Source: a virus
Length of the DNA: 64,000 bases
Direction: 5' to 3' (one strand)
IMG/VR virus record: IMGVR_UViG_3300034170_000023
Location: 1 to 64,000 of that record
Shown: in pieces, positions 17,083-24,802 of the stretch
Position numbering within the stretch: position 1 is the first letter of the stretch
Layout: each line of letters begins with the position of its first letter
Translations under genes and position numbers: made by a program
Notes under the pieces: model-generated
The model's input: only the letters and a program-made list of their open reading frames with translations
The model's database searches: none
What the model was told of the DNA's origin: nothing

Positions 17083-18522
17083 ATGGCTGGTCTATCATCA
17101 ACTGGCTTTACTACAAAAGCTTTGCCTGAAATTCTCACAGACAAGAGGGGAGTTGCAGTAACCCTTTTCCAAGACTTAGTTGTACCCGGAGATATAGTAG
17201 ATACAAGTGATAGTGCTCTGCTTGGCAGGCTGGTGTCTCTGGACAGCCCAAGTGAGGCTGACCTGTGGCAAGCAGCACAACAAGTATATGCAGCATTTGA
17301 CCCTAGCTCTGCTACTGGCATTGCACTAGATAACTTAGTGGCTCTTGCTGGACTTGTTCGGTTAGGTGAGACATACACCACATCTTCAGTGATTGTTGCT
17401 GGCGATACTAATACATTGATCACTGCGGGAAGTGTTGTATCAAGCAGCACAACAGCAGCACAGTTCAATGTAAATACCCCAATTGCTTTATCAGCAAGCT
17501 TAGCTAGTGGTATTACAGTTGGTGTCCTTGCCGTAGCAAACACCACAGCTTATAGCATCACTTATACATCCTCTACAACAGCTAACACAATCACCTACAC
17601 TTCAGATGGTACAGCAACGGAGCTTGAAATCCTTACTGGGTTGTTAGCTGTTATCACCTCTGCCCATCCTACACTTACAGCCAGTATTGTTGGTTCCACT
17701 CTAGTCATTGATAATACTGATATCTATCGGACAGTAGCTTTCACAACCACTTCCAACCTAGGAATTACCAAGGTAAGGACTATTGGCGAAGTGGTTGCTA
17801 ATGTATCTGGTATGCTGTCTCAGCCAGTCAATACAATTGACACTATACTTACACCTATTCTTGGTTGGGACAGCGTAACAAACCCTGTAGTGGCTACATC
17901 AGGCCGAAGTGTTGAAACTGATGAAGAACTCCGTATAAGGTTCCGTAATGGTAAGTTTGATAGGGCGACTAATACATTAGATGCTATCTACTCAGCACTA
18001 CTTAATCTATCAGGTGTTACAGAGATTGTTATCTACGAGAATGATACAAGCGTTGTAGATGGTAACGGGGTTCCTGCACATAGCTTTCTGCCTATCGTTG
18101 TTGGTGGTTTGAGTGGTGACATTGCTAAGGCTATTTGGGATAACAAAACTATTGGTATTCTAAGTTACGGTAACACCACAGTGAATGTTAATGATATTCA
18201 AGGAAATGCTCACCCTGTCAGCTTCTCTAGACCAGCTCCAGTTGTTATCTATGTCACGCTGAACATTACAACTGACAGTACATTCCCAGCTAATGGTAGA
18301 GATGCTATTGCCTCTTCAATTCTGAGTTATGCAGCAACCAATATTGGGGTTGGTGATGATGTTATCTACAGCCGCCTATATACACCTATCAACGCTATCT
18401 CGGGTTTCCAAGTAAACTCAATGTTTATTGGTACTTCTCCTAGCCCAACAGGTGTGGTGAATATTCCAATTAACTTTTCTGATATTGCAAGTTTTAGTTC
18501 AGTTAATATTATCATCCCATAA
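17083..18522 (+). CDS. Baseplate J-like protein
   Basis: 479 residues. GLSSTGFTTKALPEIL at the start and the diagnostic SGRSVETDEELRIRFR at ~280 identify a baseplate J-like wedge protein. The middle (residues ~110-210) is Thr/Ser/Ala-rich, a probable inserted beta domain. Followed by DUF2612 gene after an AAGGAGG site. Confidence 0.88.
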   Translation: MAGLSSTGFTTKALPEILTDKRGVAVTLFQDLVVPGDIVDTSDSALLGRLVSLDSPSEADLWQAAQQVYAAFDPSSATGIALDNLVALAGLVRLGETYTTSSVIVAGDTNTLITAGSVVSSSTTAAQFNVNTPIALSASLASGITVGVLAVANTTAYSITYTSSTTANTITYTSDGTATELEILTGLLAVITSAHPTLTASIVGSTLVIDNTDIYRTVAFTTTSNLGITKVRTIGEVVANVSGMLSQPVNTIDTILTPILGWDSVTNPVVATSGRSVETDEELRIRFRNGKFDRATNTLDAIYSALLNLSGVTEIVIYENDTSVVDGNGVPAHSFLPIVVGGLSGDIAKAIWDNKTIGILSYGNTTVNVNDIQGNAHPVSFSRPAPVVIYVTLNITTDSTFPANGRDAIASSILSYAATNIGVGDDVIYSRLYTPINAISGFQVNSMFIGTSPSPTGVVNIPINFSDIASFSSVNIIIP

Positions 18523-18531
18523 GGAGGGTGT

Positions 18532-19290
18532 ATGTCAGAGATTACACCCTTTGAGGTAGTTGATTATTTAGAGGAAGCTAGAGGAAGAGTAACAGAGCAG
18601 TTTAAGCTTAACGGTGAAGCTGGTGGTCAGGTGTTCGACAGATATCTCCAGTTAATTCTAAGTGAGAAAGTGGAACTACAGCTTGTATTCAAAGACTTGA
18701 TGCAGAAGCGTTCTATTGATACTGCCACAGGTGCTCAGCTAGATATCCTTGGAGACATTGTTGGTCAACCAAGAGAGCTTATTGATACAGCTCTCTTAAC
18801 TTACTTCGCCTACCTTGGCTACTCAAATGCAGCATCTTTTGGGGATTTAAACAACCCCACATTAGGTGGCCCTTACCACAGCCTTGGTGATCCCCTTTCA
18901 GGTAATACACTCCTAAGTGATGACCAATATAGACTCTTCATTAAAGCTAAGATTCTAAAGAACAATACCAATACTACACCAAACCAATTCATTGAGTTTA
19001 TGCAGTTTGTATTTGGTATAGATATTAACTTAGTGGTTGCTGAGGGTAATGCTGAGTTTACTTTGATGATGGGTAGGTTGCTATCTCCCTTTGAAAAAGT
19101 GTTGCTTAACTATACATCATACTCTTCTGGATACCCATCTAGGTTTGTGCCTAAGCCTATTGGCGTTAGAGTCAACTTTGGCGAGTTTGACGCTACAAAC
19201 TATTTTGGCTTTCAAGGATCCCCTAACGCAAAAGGTTACGGGGATATAAATGACTCAACAGTTGGTGGCGTCTACGCCCAGCTCATCTAA
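18532..19290 (+). CDS. Baseplate wedge/tail protein, DUF2612 type
   Basis: 252 residues with a perfect AAGGAGG ribosome site. N-terminal domain resembles DUF2612: KRSIDTATGAQLDILGDIVGQPR, then DDQYRLFIKAKILKNNTN. This protein closes the wedge and receives the fibre. The C-terminus (VNFGEFDATNYFGFQGSPN) is also typical of this family. Confidence 0.82.
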   Translation: MSEITPFEVVDYLEEARGRVTEQFKLNGEAGGQVFDRYLQLILSEKVELQLVFKDLMQKRSIDTATGAQLDILGDIVGQPRELIDTALLTYFAYLGYSNAASFGDLNNPTLGGPYHSLGDPLSGNTLLSDDQYRLFIKAKILKNNTNTTPNQFIEFMQFVFGIDINLVVAEGNAEFTLMMGRLLSPFEKVLLNYTSYSSGYPSRFVPKPIGVRVNFGEFDATNYFGFQGSPNAKGYGDINDSTVGGVYAQLI

Positions 19291-19305
19291 AAAGGAAACA
19301 TTAAA

Positions 19306-20760
19306 TTGACCGAGATTCTTAGACCAGACATGACTTACCAGTGGGCTTCTGGTGGTGTGATGGTAACTCCATCCAGTGTTAAGATGCAAACAGGATGGGG
19401 TGCTGAAGTCCCACCTTACCAGTGGGAAAACTATATTCAGAATCGCCAAGACAATGCTATCACACACCTATTTCAGAAAGGTGTGAGTGTTTGGTCAGCG
19501 ACTCAGGATTACTACTATGCTGTAGGTGGGACTCGTGCATTTGTGCAAGGCAGCGACGGTAAAGTTTATGAGGCTGTTGCTAATAGCACTAACCAAAACC
19601 CATTAACAGATACTACCAACACCTACTGGAAGATTGCCTTTCGTGACCAGTCCGGTAGTGCCCTCTACGCACTAGACACTGGTACAGCTAACGTATACAA
19701 AGCCGACTATGCTCCAGTAGTTAAGACTTTAGTAGATGGTATGGTGCTGAAGTTTAAAGCACTTAATGCTAATACATCTACAGCAACGTTCACCCCAGCT
19801 AACGGTGTTATTGCAGCAGCCCCCATTGTTGGTGGTTCACATAGTGCCCTACAAGGGGGTGAGATTGCGGCATTAGGCGATGTGTGGGTACAGTGGAACA
19901 CTTCTATTGGTGGTGGCAGTTGGGTACTGATTGATAGTACAGGTGGTGCTCTACAAGTTGGTGCTGCAACTAAACCTTTACAAGCACTTCAGTTAGGTCA
20001 GGCACAAGCTCTATTCTCACCGTCAGTGATTGGATCTTCCCGTAATGTCAAAATGTCAGTGCCAACTGCATCAGCAAGCGCCACTTTAACAGCAGATGAG
20101 ATTATCCTTGGTACAGTACTTGGGGGGCAGAATTATAGAGTTGCAAGCTTCAGTAAAACTGTAAACCTTGCAACAACAGGTGCAGGAGGTATGGACACAG
20201 GTACAGCCCCGGTATCAGGTTTTGTATCTATCTATGCCATATATAATCCAACAACCCTTACTTCAGCCTTACTAGCCTGTGCCCAAGCAACCTCAAACGG
20301 TAGTGTATACACAGGTGGAAACATGCCGTCTGGGTTTACATCTTCCGCACTTGTCAGCTCTTGGTCAACAAATGCAAGTAGCCAATTTACTGTAGGGTAT
20401 CAAGTAGATAGGACTGTAAGTTTTGCCAGTATACAGGTATTAAGCACTACAGTACAACAAGGCAGCTCTACTTCATTAAGCATCGCAGCAGCCGTTCCAT
20501 TAAACGCTACTAAGGCAAAATTGCGGGGGAGTGTTGCATCAAGCACAGCGGCAGTGGTTGGCACAATGACACTTGCTGCAACTGCAACTCAGATCGGTAT
20601 TTCACAACTTGCCGCTGTGCTCCCAACAGCCTCTATCGCTTTTACCGCTGAAATGGGTGTAATCCCTTTGTTGACACCTCAGACAGTATATTACACACTG
20701 GCACTAAGCACAGGTGCAGTAAGTGGTGCTAACTTTACCGTAACGGAGTATCAATTCTAG
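19306..20760 (+). CDS. Tail fibre protein
   Basis: 484 residues, TTG start at 19306 with AAAGGAAACATTAAA ahead. N-terminal 75 residues (YQWASGGVMVTPSSVKM, VPPYQWENYIQNR) form the baseplate-docking domain shared by such fibres; a carbohydrate-binding-like module follows (VWSATQDYYYAVGG ... NTYWKIAF). The rest is Ser/Thr/Ala-rich beta structure, with a receptor-binding tip. Directly upstream of an SGNH hydrolase with overlapping stop/start, so both may act at the cell surface. Confidence 0.78.
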   Translation: MTEILRPDMTYQWASGGVMVTPSSVKMQTGWGAEVPPYQWENYIQNRQDNAITHLFQKGVSVWSATQDYYYAVGGTRAFVQGSDGKVYEAVANSTNQNPLTDTTNTYWKIAFRDQSGSALYALDTGTANVYKADYAPVVKTLVDGMVLKFKALNANTSTATFTPANGVIAAAPIVGGSHSALQGGEIAALGDVWVQWNTSIGGGSWVLIDSTGGALQVGAATKPLQALQLGQAQALFSPSVIGSSRNVKMSVPTASASATLTADEIILGTVLGGQNYRVASFSKTVNLATTGAGGMDTGTAPVSGFVSIYAIYNPTTLTSALLACAQATSNGSVYTGGNMPSGFTSSALVSSWSTNASSQFTVGYQVDRTVSFASIQVLSTTVQQGSSTSLSIAAAVPLNATKAKLRGSVASSTAAVVGTMTLAATATQIGISQLAAVLPTASIAFTAEMGVIPLLTPQTVYYTLALSTGAVSGANFTVTEYQF

Positions 20761-21383
20761 TGAAGAAAATACTATTCTGCGGTGATTCAACAATGGTCGG
20801 CCGTACCCGAAAACCGGGGATTGCTGACCTAGTGGTGTCAGAGTTTAATGAGCCTAAGGTTTGCAATGACTTACTTGTTGCAAAGTATGGTGCAGGTGCG
20901 GTCACTATTATTAATGCTGGGATTGGAGGCACTAACTGTATCCAGTGGTGTAATGGTGACCCATCCTTCGCTATGCCTTCAATGTCTGCTAGGATGTTAC
21001 TTCCTGAGAATGCTGATGTAGATATTGTAGTAGTGCAGATTGGTATTAATGATGCCTTCAATGGATCTGTTACTATTGATGCTTTTAATTGGTGCTTGCA
21101 AGAGATGTGGCGAATTGTTGTTAAGGTGCATGGTAAGAAGATTATTTTTTGTACACCATCTCCGATTGACAATGCTGCTGGTCCACGTCTCTGGACAATG
21201 CAGAATGGTATGAAGCAAGTGGCTGCTGCTTGTGGTGTTCAAGTTGTTGACCACTATGCATCCTTACTATCCGTAGCAGCGGGTTGGACTATCCTCTTAT
21301 CAGATAATACACACCCAACAGATGAGCTGTATGCTTTCAAGGGTCATGCAATGTTCTTAGCCCTAATTCCACATTTCAAATAG
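20760..21383 (+). CDS. SGNH/GDSL-type hydrolase, likely tail-associated esterase
   Basis: 207 residues, GTG start overlapping the fibre stop. All SGNH blocks are visible: GDS with Ser10, the glycine block GIGGTN, the Asn block GIND, and D182-x-x-H185 (SDNTHP). These enzymes remove acyl groups; next to a tail fibre they usually deacetylate surface polysaccharide. No signal peptide. Acting on host O-antigen or capsule is inference from position. Confidence 0.82.
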   Translation: MKKILFCGDSTMVGRTRKPGIADLVVSEFNEPKVCNDLLVAKYGAGAVTIINAGIGGTNCIQWCNGDPSFAMPSMSARMLLPENADVDIVVVQIGINDAFNGSVTIDAFNWCLQEMWRIVVKVHGKKIIFCTPSPIDNAAGPRLWTMQNGMKQVAAACGVQVVDHYASLLSVAAGWTILLSDNTHPTDELYAFKGHAMFLALIPHFK

Positions 21384-21393
21384 AGGTATCACT

Positions 21394-21543
21394 ATGCAAT
21401 ATGTTCAGTTTGCAGACACTGACCAGAAAAGTATCACTAGTGTCTTTGGATGTGCTCAGGACGAAGTAGATCATCCAAATCAAGGTAAGGTGGAAGATAA
21501 TGATCCTCGATATCTGGCATTCCTAGAAACCTTAACTGAATAG
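21394..21543 (+). CDS. Small protein next to the fibre genes
   Basis: 49 residues, ATG 21394 after TAGAGG. Reads MQYVQFADTDQKSITSVF... and ends with ...DDPRYLAFLETLTE-like sequence (NDPRYLAFL), a short motif common to small proteins coded beside phage tail fibres. Function unknown; perhaps a chaperone or fibre partner. Confidence 0.6.
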   Translation: MQYVQFADTDQKSITSVFGCAQDEVDHPNQGKVEDNDPRYLAFLETLTE

Positions 21544-21550
21544 GGAACTT

Positions 21551-22075
21551 ATGAGCACCAACTCTAATTTGTATAAAAAGCTTCTTGGAGTTGGGCTTGG
21601 CTCAGCTCTCGCTATTAGTGGGGCATTCTTAGTCAGCCCGTCAGAGGGTCTTGTAAATAAAACATACAAAGACCCTATTGGTATCATTACGGCGTGTAGA
21701 GGGCACGTAGACAGTTCATTGAAGATGGGACAAACATTCACAACAGATCAGTGTGACGCTATCTTTGCAGACGATCTTGTAAAGCATGATAGGCAATTAC
21801 TCTCTGTTGTAACTGTCCCTTTCAAGTCAGACTACGAACATGCAGCAATGTTATCCTTTGTTTATAACGTAGGTATTGGGAAGTTTAAATCCTCTACAAT
21901 GCTCACTAAACTAAACAATGGTAATCATGCTGGCGCCTGCTCTGAGTTGACTAAATGGGTATACGCAGCAGGAAAGAAATTAAATGGCTTAGTCACTAGA
22001 CGCACACTAGAGTATAAGATGTGCATAGGTGAAGTTCCTTTGGAGATTGCTAATGAAGTTAGTGGAAAACAGTAA
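21551..22075 (+). CDS. Endolysin, GH24 lysozyme with SAR signal anchor
   Basis: 174 residues. Residues ~11-28 are a weak hydrophobic Gly/Ala/Ser-rich segment, typical of a signal-arrest-release domain. The catalytic triad of T4-type lysozymes is in register: Glu32 (SEG), Asp41 (YKDP), Thr47 (GIIT). Cleaves the peptidoglycan glycan chain after release from the membrane. Cys residues near the active site (TACRGH) might control activation by disulphide exchange, as in other SAR endolysins. First gene of the lysis cassette. Confidence 0.88.
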   Translation: MSTNSNLYKKLLGVGLGSALAISGAFLVSPSEGLVNKTYKDPIGIITACRGHVDSSLKMGQTFTTDQCDAIFADDLVKHDRQLLSVVTVPFKSDYEHAAMLSFVYNVGIGKFKSSTMLTKLNNGNHAGACSELTKWVYAAGKKLNGLVTRRTLEYKMCIGEVPLEIANEVSGKQ

Positions 22076-22286
22076 GAACCTTTGGAAGAGTTACAGCGTC
22101 ATCTCTCATATACTAAACCTTCTAGTGGCTATCTCAGCAGTAGGACTAAGTGCCTTACCAATCCTAAGTGATTACATTGCTCCGGGATTGTTATTTGGTA
22201 TTGTAGGTTGTCTTAGTCTGGCTGGGCTAGTTGGCAGGTATGTGAAGCAGTCGCTAGATGAAGAAAAGGATAAAGAAGATGTTTAA
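22053..22286 (+). CDS. Holin
   Basis: 77 residues; ATG 22053 chosen (TGGAG seven bases before), inside the end of the endolysin gene. Two hydrophobic segments (ILNLLVAISAVGLSALPIL and GLLFGIVGCLSLAGL) separated by a short acidic turn, with a charged tail DEEKDKED: a pinholin/class II-type topology that fits a SAR endolysin. Depolarises the membrane and times lysis. Confidence 0.75.
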   Translation: MKLVENSKNLWKSYSVISHILNLLVAISAVGLSALPILSDYIAPGLLFGIVGCLSLAGLVGRYVKQSLDEEKDKEDV

Positions 22287-22746
22287 TGGTGTCTTCTTTT
22301 ACTTATCCATATTCTTAGCGATTACAACAGCCTCTGTTGGCTGGTATTCTGTGCATGAAACAGCGTTGTTAGCTGTAGCTGAACATTCCCTCAAGGAACA
22401 AGAGAACGTCGTTTTATCCCTACAAAACTACCTCACTTTACAGGATAAATCTTGCAAACAAGATGTCCAGAGTGTTGTAGAAGTGGAAGCTCAGAAGATT
22501 AACCTAAGACTGAAGATGGATGCTGTTACTGAACAGATTGCTTCTCTCAATTCTGGCCTTAAACAAGAAGCTACTGTAGAAACTCCCTCAACAACCAAAC
22601 AAACTAATAAGGTGGTGAGTATTAATGCAACCTCTAAAAGTAATGTCCTTACTGGCCCTGAGTTGCTTAGCCCTCAACTTATCGGCTTGTTACACCAATC
22701 CTTCTGTAGTGCAGAGACCACAGACAGTCAATGTCTACCCAAGTGA
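22279..22746 (+). CDS. Inner-membrane spanin (Rz-like)
   Basis: About 155 residues from ATG 22279 (AAGGAT upstream; an alternative start is ATG 22258). One N-terminal membrane segment (FYLSIFLAITTASVGWYS) then a helical periplasmic part with coiled-coil features. The Rz1-like gene is embedded in a different frame. Connects the inner membrane to the o-spanin for outer-membrane disruption. Confidence 0.78.
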   Translation: MFNGVFFYLSIFLAITTASVGWYSVHETALLAVAEHSLKEQENVVLSLQNYLTLQDKSCKQDVQSVVEVEAQKINLRLKMDAVTEQIASLNSGLKQEATVETPSTTKQTNKVVSINATSKSNVLTGPELLSPQLIGLLHQSFCSAETTDSQCLPK

Positions 22747-22912
22747 TGCACTCTTAGTTGACCCCTGCAAAGCTGTCAGTGCTGGTGAGAGTTTAATTGA
22801 ACTAGCTCAAGCCTACAACAAGAACACATCTTGCATTGGGATGTTCCACTTGCAGATGAATAAGCTTCGTGAAAACAAAGCTGCACAGGAAGTTCTCTAT
22901 CATGTCAAATGA
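22625..22912 (+). CDS. Outer-membrane lipoprotein spanin (Rz1-like)
   Basis: 95 residues, overlapping the Rz-like gene in another frame. Signal peptide with lipobox LSAC (Cys22) and a Pro/charged following region. Longer than lambda Rz1. It extends past the end of the Rz-like gene, so the nesting is partial. Pairs with the i-spanin to fuse the membranes at the end of lysis. Confidence 0.78.
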   Translation: MQPLKVMSLLALSCLALNLSACYTNPSVVQRPQTVNVYPSDALLVDPCKAVSAGESLIELAQAYNKNTSCIGMFHLQMNKLRENKAAQEVLYHVK

Positions 22913-23219
22913 CGATACTAACATTAAGATCAACAACCTGTGGGAAAGGCTGTGTCTAGGACTTCTCTCCTTCATTGTTAGCTGTCTATTCCTTTTCTAT
23001 CAAGGTCAGCGTGAAGACTTTAAAGGGCTTGAAGAGAAAGTTGTGACGATGCAGACAGGTAAGGTCAACAAAGAAGACCTCCGAGAGGTTGAGGCAAGGC
23101 TTAACACTAAAATGGATGCTGGCTTCTCCAACTTAATTGCTAGGAGTGCTCAGGATAAAGCTGATGTGATTTCTCGTCTAGACTTATATTTTAGTCAGGT
23201 GAAGAACACTAAGCGATAA
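22902..23219 (+). CDS. Small membrane protein with helical tail
   Basis: 105 residues from ATG 22902 (CAGGAAG upstream). Hydrophobic segment LCLGLLSFIVSCLFLFY at ~19-35, then a charged coiled-coil-like region (EEKVVTMQ, EDLREVEARLN). Follows the lysis genes; could be a second holin-type or an antiholin, but no specific signature was seen. Confidence 0.55.
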   Translation: MSNDDTNIKINNLWERLCLGLLSFIVSCLFLFYQGQREDFKGLEEKVVTMQTGKVNKEDLREVEARLNTKMDAGFSNLIARSAQDKADVISRLDLYFSQVKNTKR

Positions 23220-23227
23220 GGGGATTT

Positions 23228-23566
23228 ATGATTTGGTTAGCGATTGAAAGGGCTATACATCTAACCACTCTAGTATTATTGATAATCATGATCTCTATCA
23301 TTTTCTCTAATAACAAAAGTACACAAGAAGTAGGCAACTTTAGCATTAAGCTTGATTCTGTCAAACAAGATATCTATAAAGTGATGAGTAATAATGTTGA
23401 TTATCAAGACTCAAGGATTAATAAACTAGCTGAGAATCAAGACTCATATCAAGTGGGTACTGACCAGAGAGTTTACTTGCTAGAACAACAGATAAAGTTA
23501 GTGCAAGCAACCAATAAGAATAATAATCGTATTGTGAACACTAACATTAATACTGTGAATAATTAA
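23228..23566 (+). CDS. Small membrane protein with coiled coil
   Basis: 112 residues. Membrane segment HLTTLVLLIIMISIIFS at ~11-27 followed by helices with Asn/Gln-rich end (KNNNRIVNTNINTVNN). AAGGGG-type ribosome site. Last gene of the rightward late block, before the strong terminator. Function unknown; topology resembles the preceding protein, so the two may be functionally related. Confidence 0.5.
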   Translation: MIWLAIERAIHLTTLVLLIIMISIIFSNNKSTQEVGNFSIKLDSVKQDIYKVMSNNVDYQDSRINKLAENQDSYQVGTDQRVYLLEQQIKLVQATNKNNNRIVNTNINTVNN

Positions 23567-23628
23567 AATAATATTACAATAAGAAACACAAACAGGTGAC
23601 TGCCCTTACCTGAATCTCGGATACAATT

Positions 23629-23668
23629 AGGCCCGGCCATCCTGTGAAGGAGCCGGGCCTTTCTTTGT
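23629..23668 (+). terminator. Strong terminator closing the late operon
   Basis: AGGCCCGGC (23629-23637) and GCCGGGCCT (23652-23660) form a 9-bp GC-rich stem, followed by TTCTTTGTC. It sits between converging transcription units (late genes from the left, replication genes from the right). Confidence 0.85.
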
Positions 23669-23679
23669 CTAAAATAAAG

Positions 23680-23940
23680 TTATTCAGTGTACTTCACAGC
23701 AATTTCGAAAGGTTGTACACTCATAGCCGTATAGCTAAATTCTTTTTTAACTTTATTCACAGAACTTTCCTTTGGAAACACCTTCACCCCCTCTTGTGGT
23801 GATTGCTTAATAACTTCAATCACTCTCTTGTGTTCAGTTTGTTTAATGAGCTTATTCTCTAGGTAATAATAGCCTCCGAAGAGTGTGATAGCTAAAGCTA
23901 AGAGGATACAGGATATGTCGCAGAGTAGATACTTTTTCAT
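23680..23940 (-). CDS. Small membrane protein
   Basis: 86 residues, last gene of the leftward block. N-terminal hydrophobic segment (YLLCDISCILLALAITLFGG) and a charged cytoplasmic or periplasmic remainder (KRVIEVIKQSPQEGVK). Ends at the late terminator. Unknown function. Confidence 0.55.
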   Translation of the reverse strand: MKKYLLCDISCILLALAITLFGGYYYLENKLIKQTEHKRVIEVIKQSPQEGVKVFPKESSVNKVKKEFSYTAMSVQPFEIAVKYTE

Positions 23941-24098
23941 TAGATTTCTTCTCCGTTAAGTGAGATAAAGTCAGCACACAACTTCTTGAAATTGCCATCA
24001 TAACCTTCTGATGAGAGCCGTAAAGTGGCTTCATATAGTAGAGCTAAAGATTCCTCTAGCTTCAGTTTCAGTTGGATAATTTTATCTTTCTTTTTCAT
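23940..24098 (-). CDS. Small helical protein
   Basis: 52 residues from ATG 24098, which overlaps the upstream stop; CGGAG lies upstream. Helical and charged (KKKDKIIQLKLKLEESLALLY). No family recognised. Confidence 0.55.
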   Translation of the reverse strand: MKKKDKIIQLKLKLEESLALLYEATLRLSSEGYDGNFKKLCADFISLNGEEI

Positions 24099-24469
24099 TA
24101 GATATAGCACTCCGAATAAAGGGTTCCGGGACAAGTATCTTCACGGATAATCTGACCTGCTGCTTTAGCAATTACATAAGCTTCTTTACGGGCTAGAAAG
24201 TTACCGTATTGGTCAGTGAAGCCTTGTACCATTCCACCAAGTCCACACCACTCTTGCAACTCTTCTTCCATCACCATAATCTGCATTTCCATGATAGGGC
24301 AACTATGACGTGTGCCTGTTACAATATAGCCATTATAGTTATAGGCAGCTTGGGCGATTCGACGTTGTACACCATAATATTCCCAACGCATACGTCCATC
24401 TTCCATAATGTTACCACGTAGACGTTCTTGGTATTGTTCTACGACAGCTTTGATTCGTTCAATTGACAT
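24098..24469 (-). CDS. Conserved hypothetical phage protein
   Basis: 123 residues from ATG 24469, chosen over a longer frame because TTGGAAAATACAA precedes it. Contains GMVQGFTDQYGNFLARKEAY and VIAKAAGQI, a block seen in small conserved phage proteins of unknown function. Overlaps the upstream gene by 11 bases. Confidence 0.6.
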   Translation of the reverse strand: MSIERIKAVVEQYQERLRGNIMEDGRMRWEYYGVQRRIAQAAYNYNGYIVTGTRHSCPIMEMQIMVMEEELQEWCGLGGMVQGFTDQYGNFLARKEAYVIAKAAGQIIREDTCPGTLYSECYI

Positions 24470-24719
24470 TTGTATTTTCCAAAGCTTTAGAATACACGAA
24501 TACGAATAATTGTTCAAAGCTTATCTCTATAGTTTCTTCGTTGGTGTAGTCTAGATTGGTTTCATACGAAGGCAGATATTCAATCTTTACAGTCCAACCT
24601 GTCAAAGACCTTGTGTACTTGTTTACAGTTAGGTGCTTGTTGTGTTTATCCCAGTAAAAGTCATGGGTGTCTTGTGAGCCTGACCTAATGAAGTCTGCAA
24701 GTAGTGTTTCAAAATTCAT
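24459..24719 (-). CDS. Hypothetical protein
   Basis: 86 residues, starting with ATTAGGAGATTAACAA before the ATG. Mixed beta sequence (HLTVNKYTRSLTGWTVKIEYL), acidic. Transcribed from the promoter just downstream of nrdA. No family recognised. Confidence 0.55.
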   Translation of the reverse strand: MNFETLLADFIRSGSQDTHDFYWDKHNKHLTVNKYTRSLTGWTVKIEYLPSYETNLDYTNEETIEISFEQLFVFVYSKALENTNVN

Positions 24720-24744
24720 TTGTTAATCTCCTAATAAAGAAAAA

Positions 24745-24770
24745 GCTCCACCTGATTTCTCAAGCAGAGC
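24745..24770 (-). promoter_or_regulatory. Leader stem-loop directly after the promoter
   Basis: On the minus strand GCTC TG CTTGA GAAA TCAGG TG GAGC, two stacked stems with a GAAA loop, followed by TTTTTCTTT. It starts only about 4-10 bases after the expected start of transcription, so it is either a protective 5' hairpin or a terminator for read-through from nrdA. Confidence 0.6.
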
Positions 24771-24773
24771 CAA

Positions 24774-24802
24774 ATTATGAATCATTTATGGGGTTGTGTC
24801 AA
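24774..24802 (-). promoter_or_regulatory. Sigma-70-like promoter overlapping the nrdA stop
   Basis: Minus strand TTGACA (24802-24797), 17-base spacer, CATAAT (24779-24774). The -35 box contains the nrdA stop codon. Would drive the four small genes ending at 23680. Confidence 0.7.

Noticed and set aside
24745-24770. Hairpin after nrdA as a plain terminator only
   Set aside because: It lies downstream of a consensus promoter within the expected transcript start, so a leader role is at least as likely; both readings are kept.
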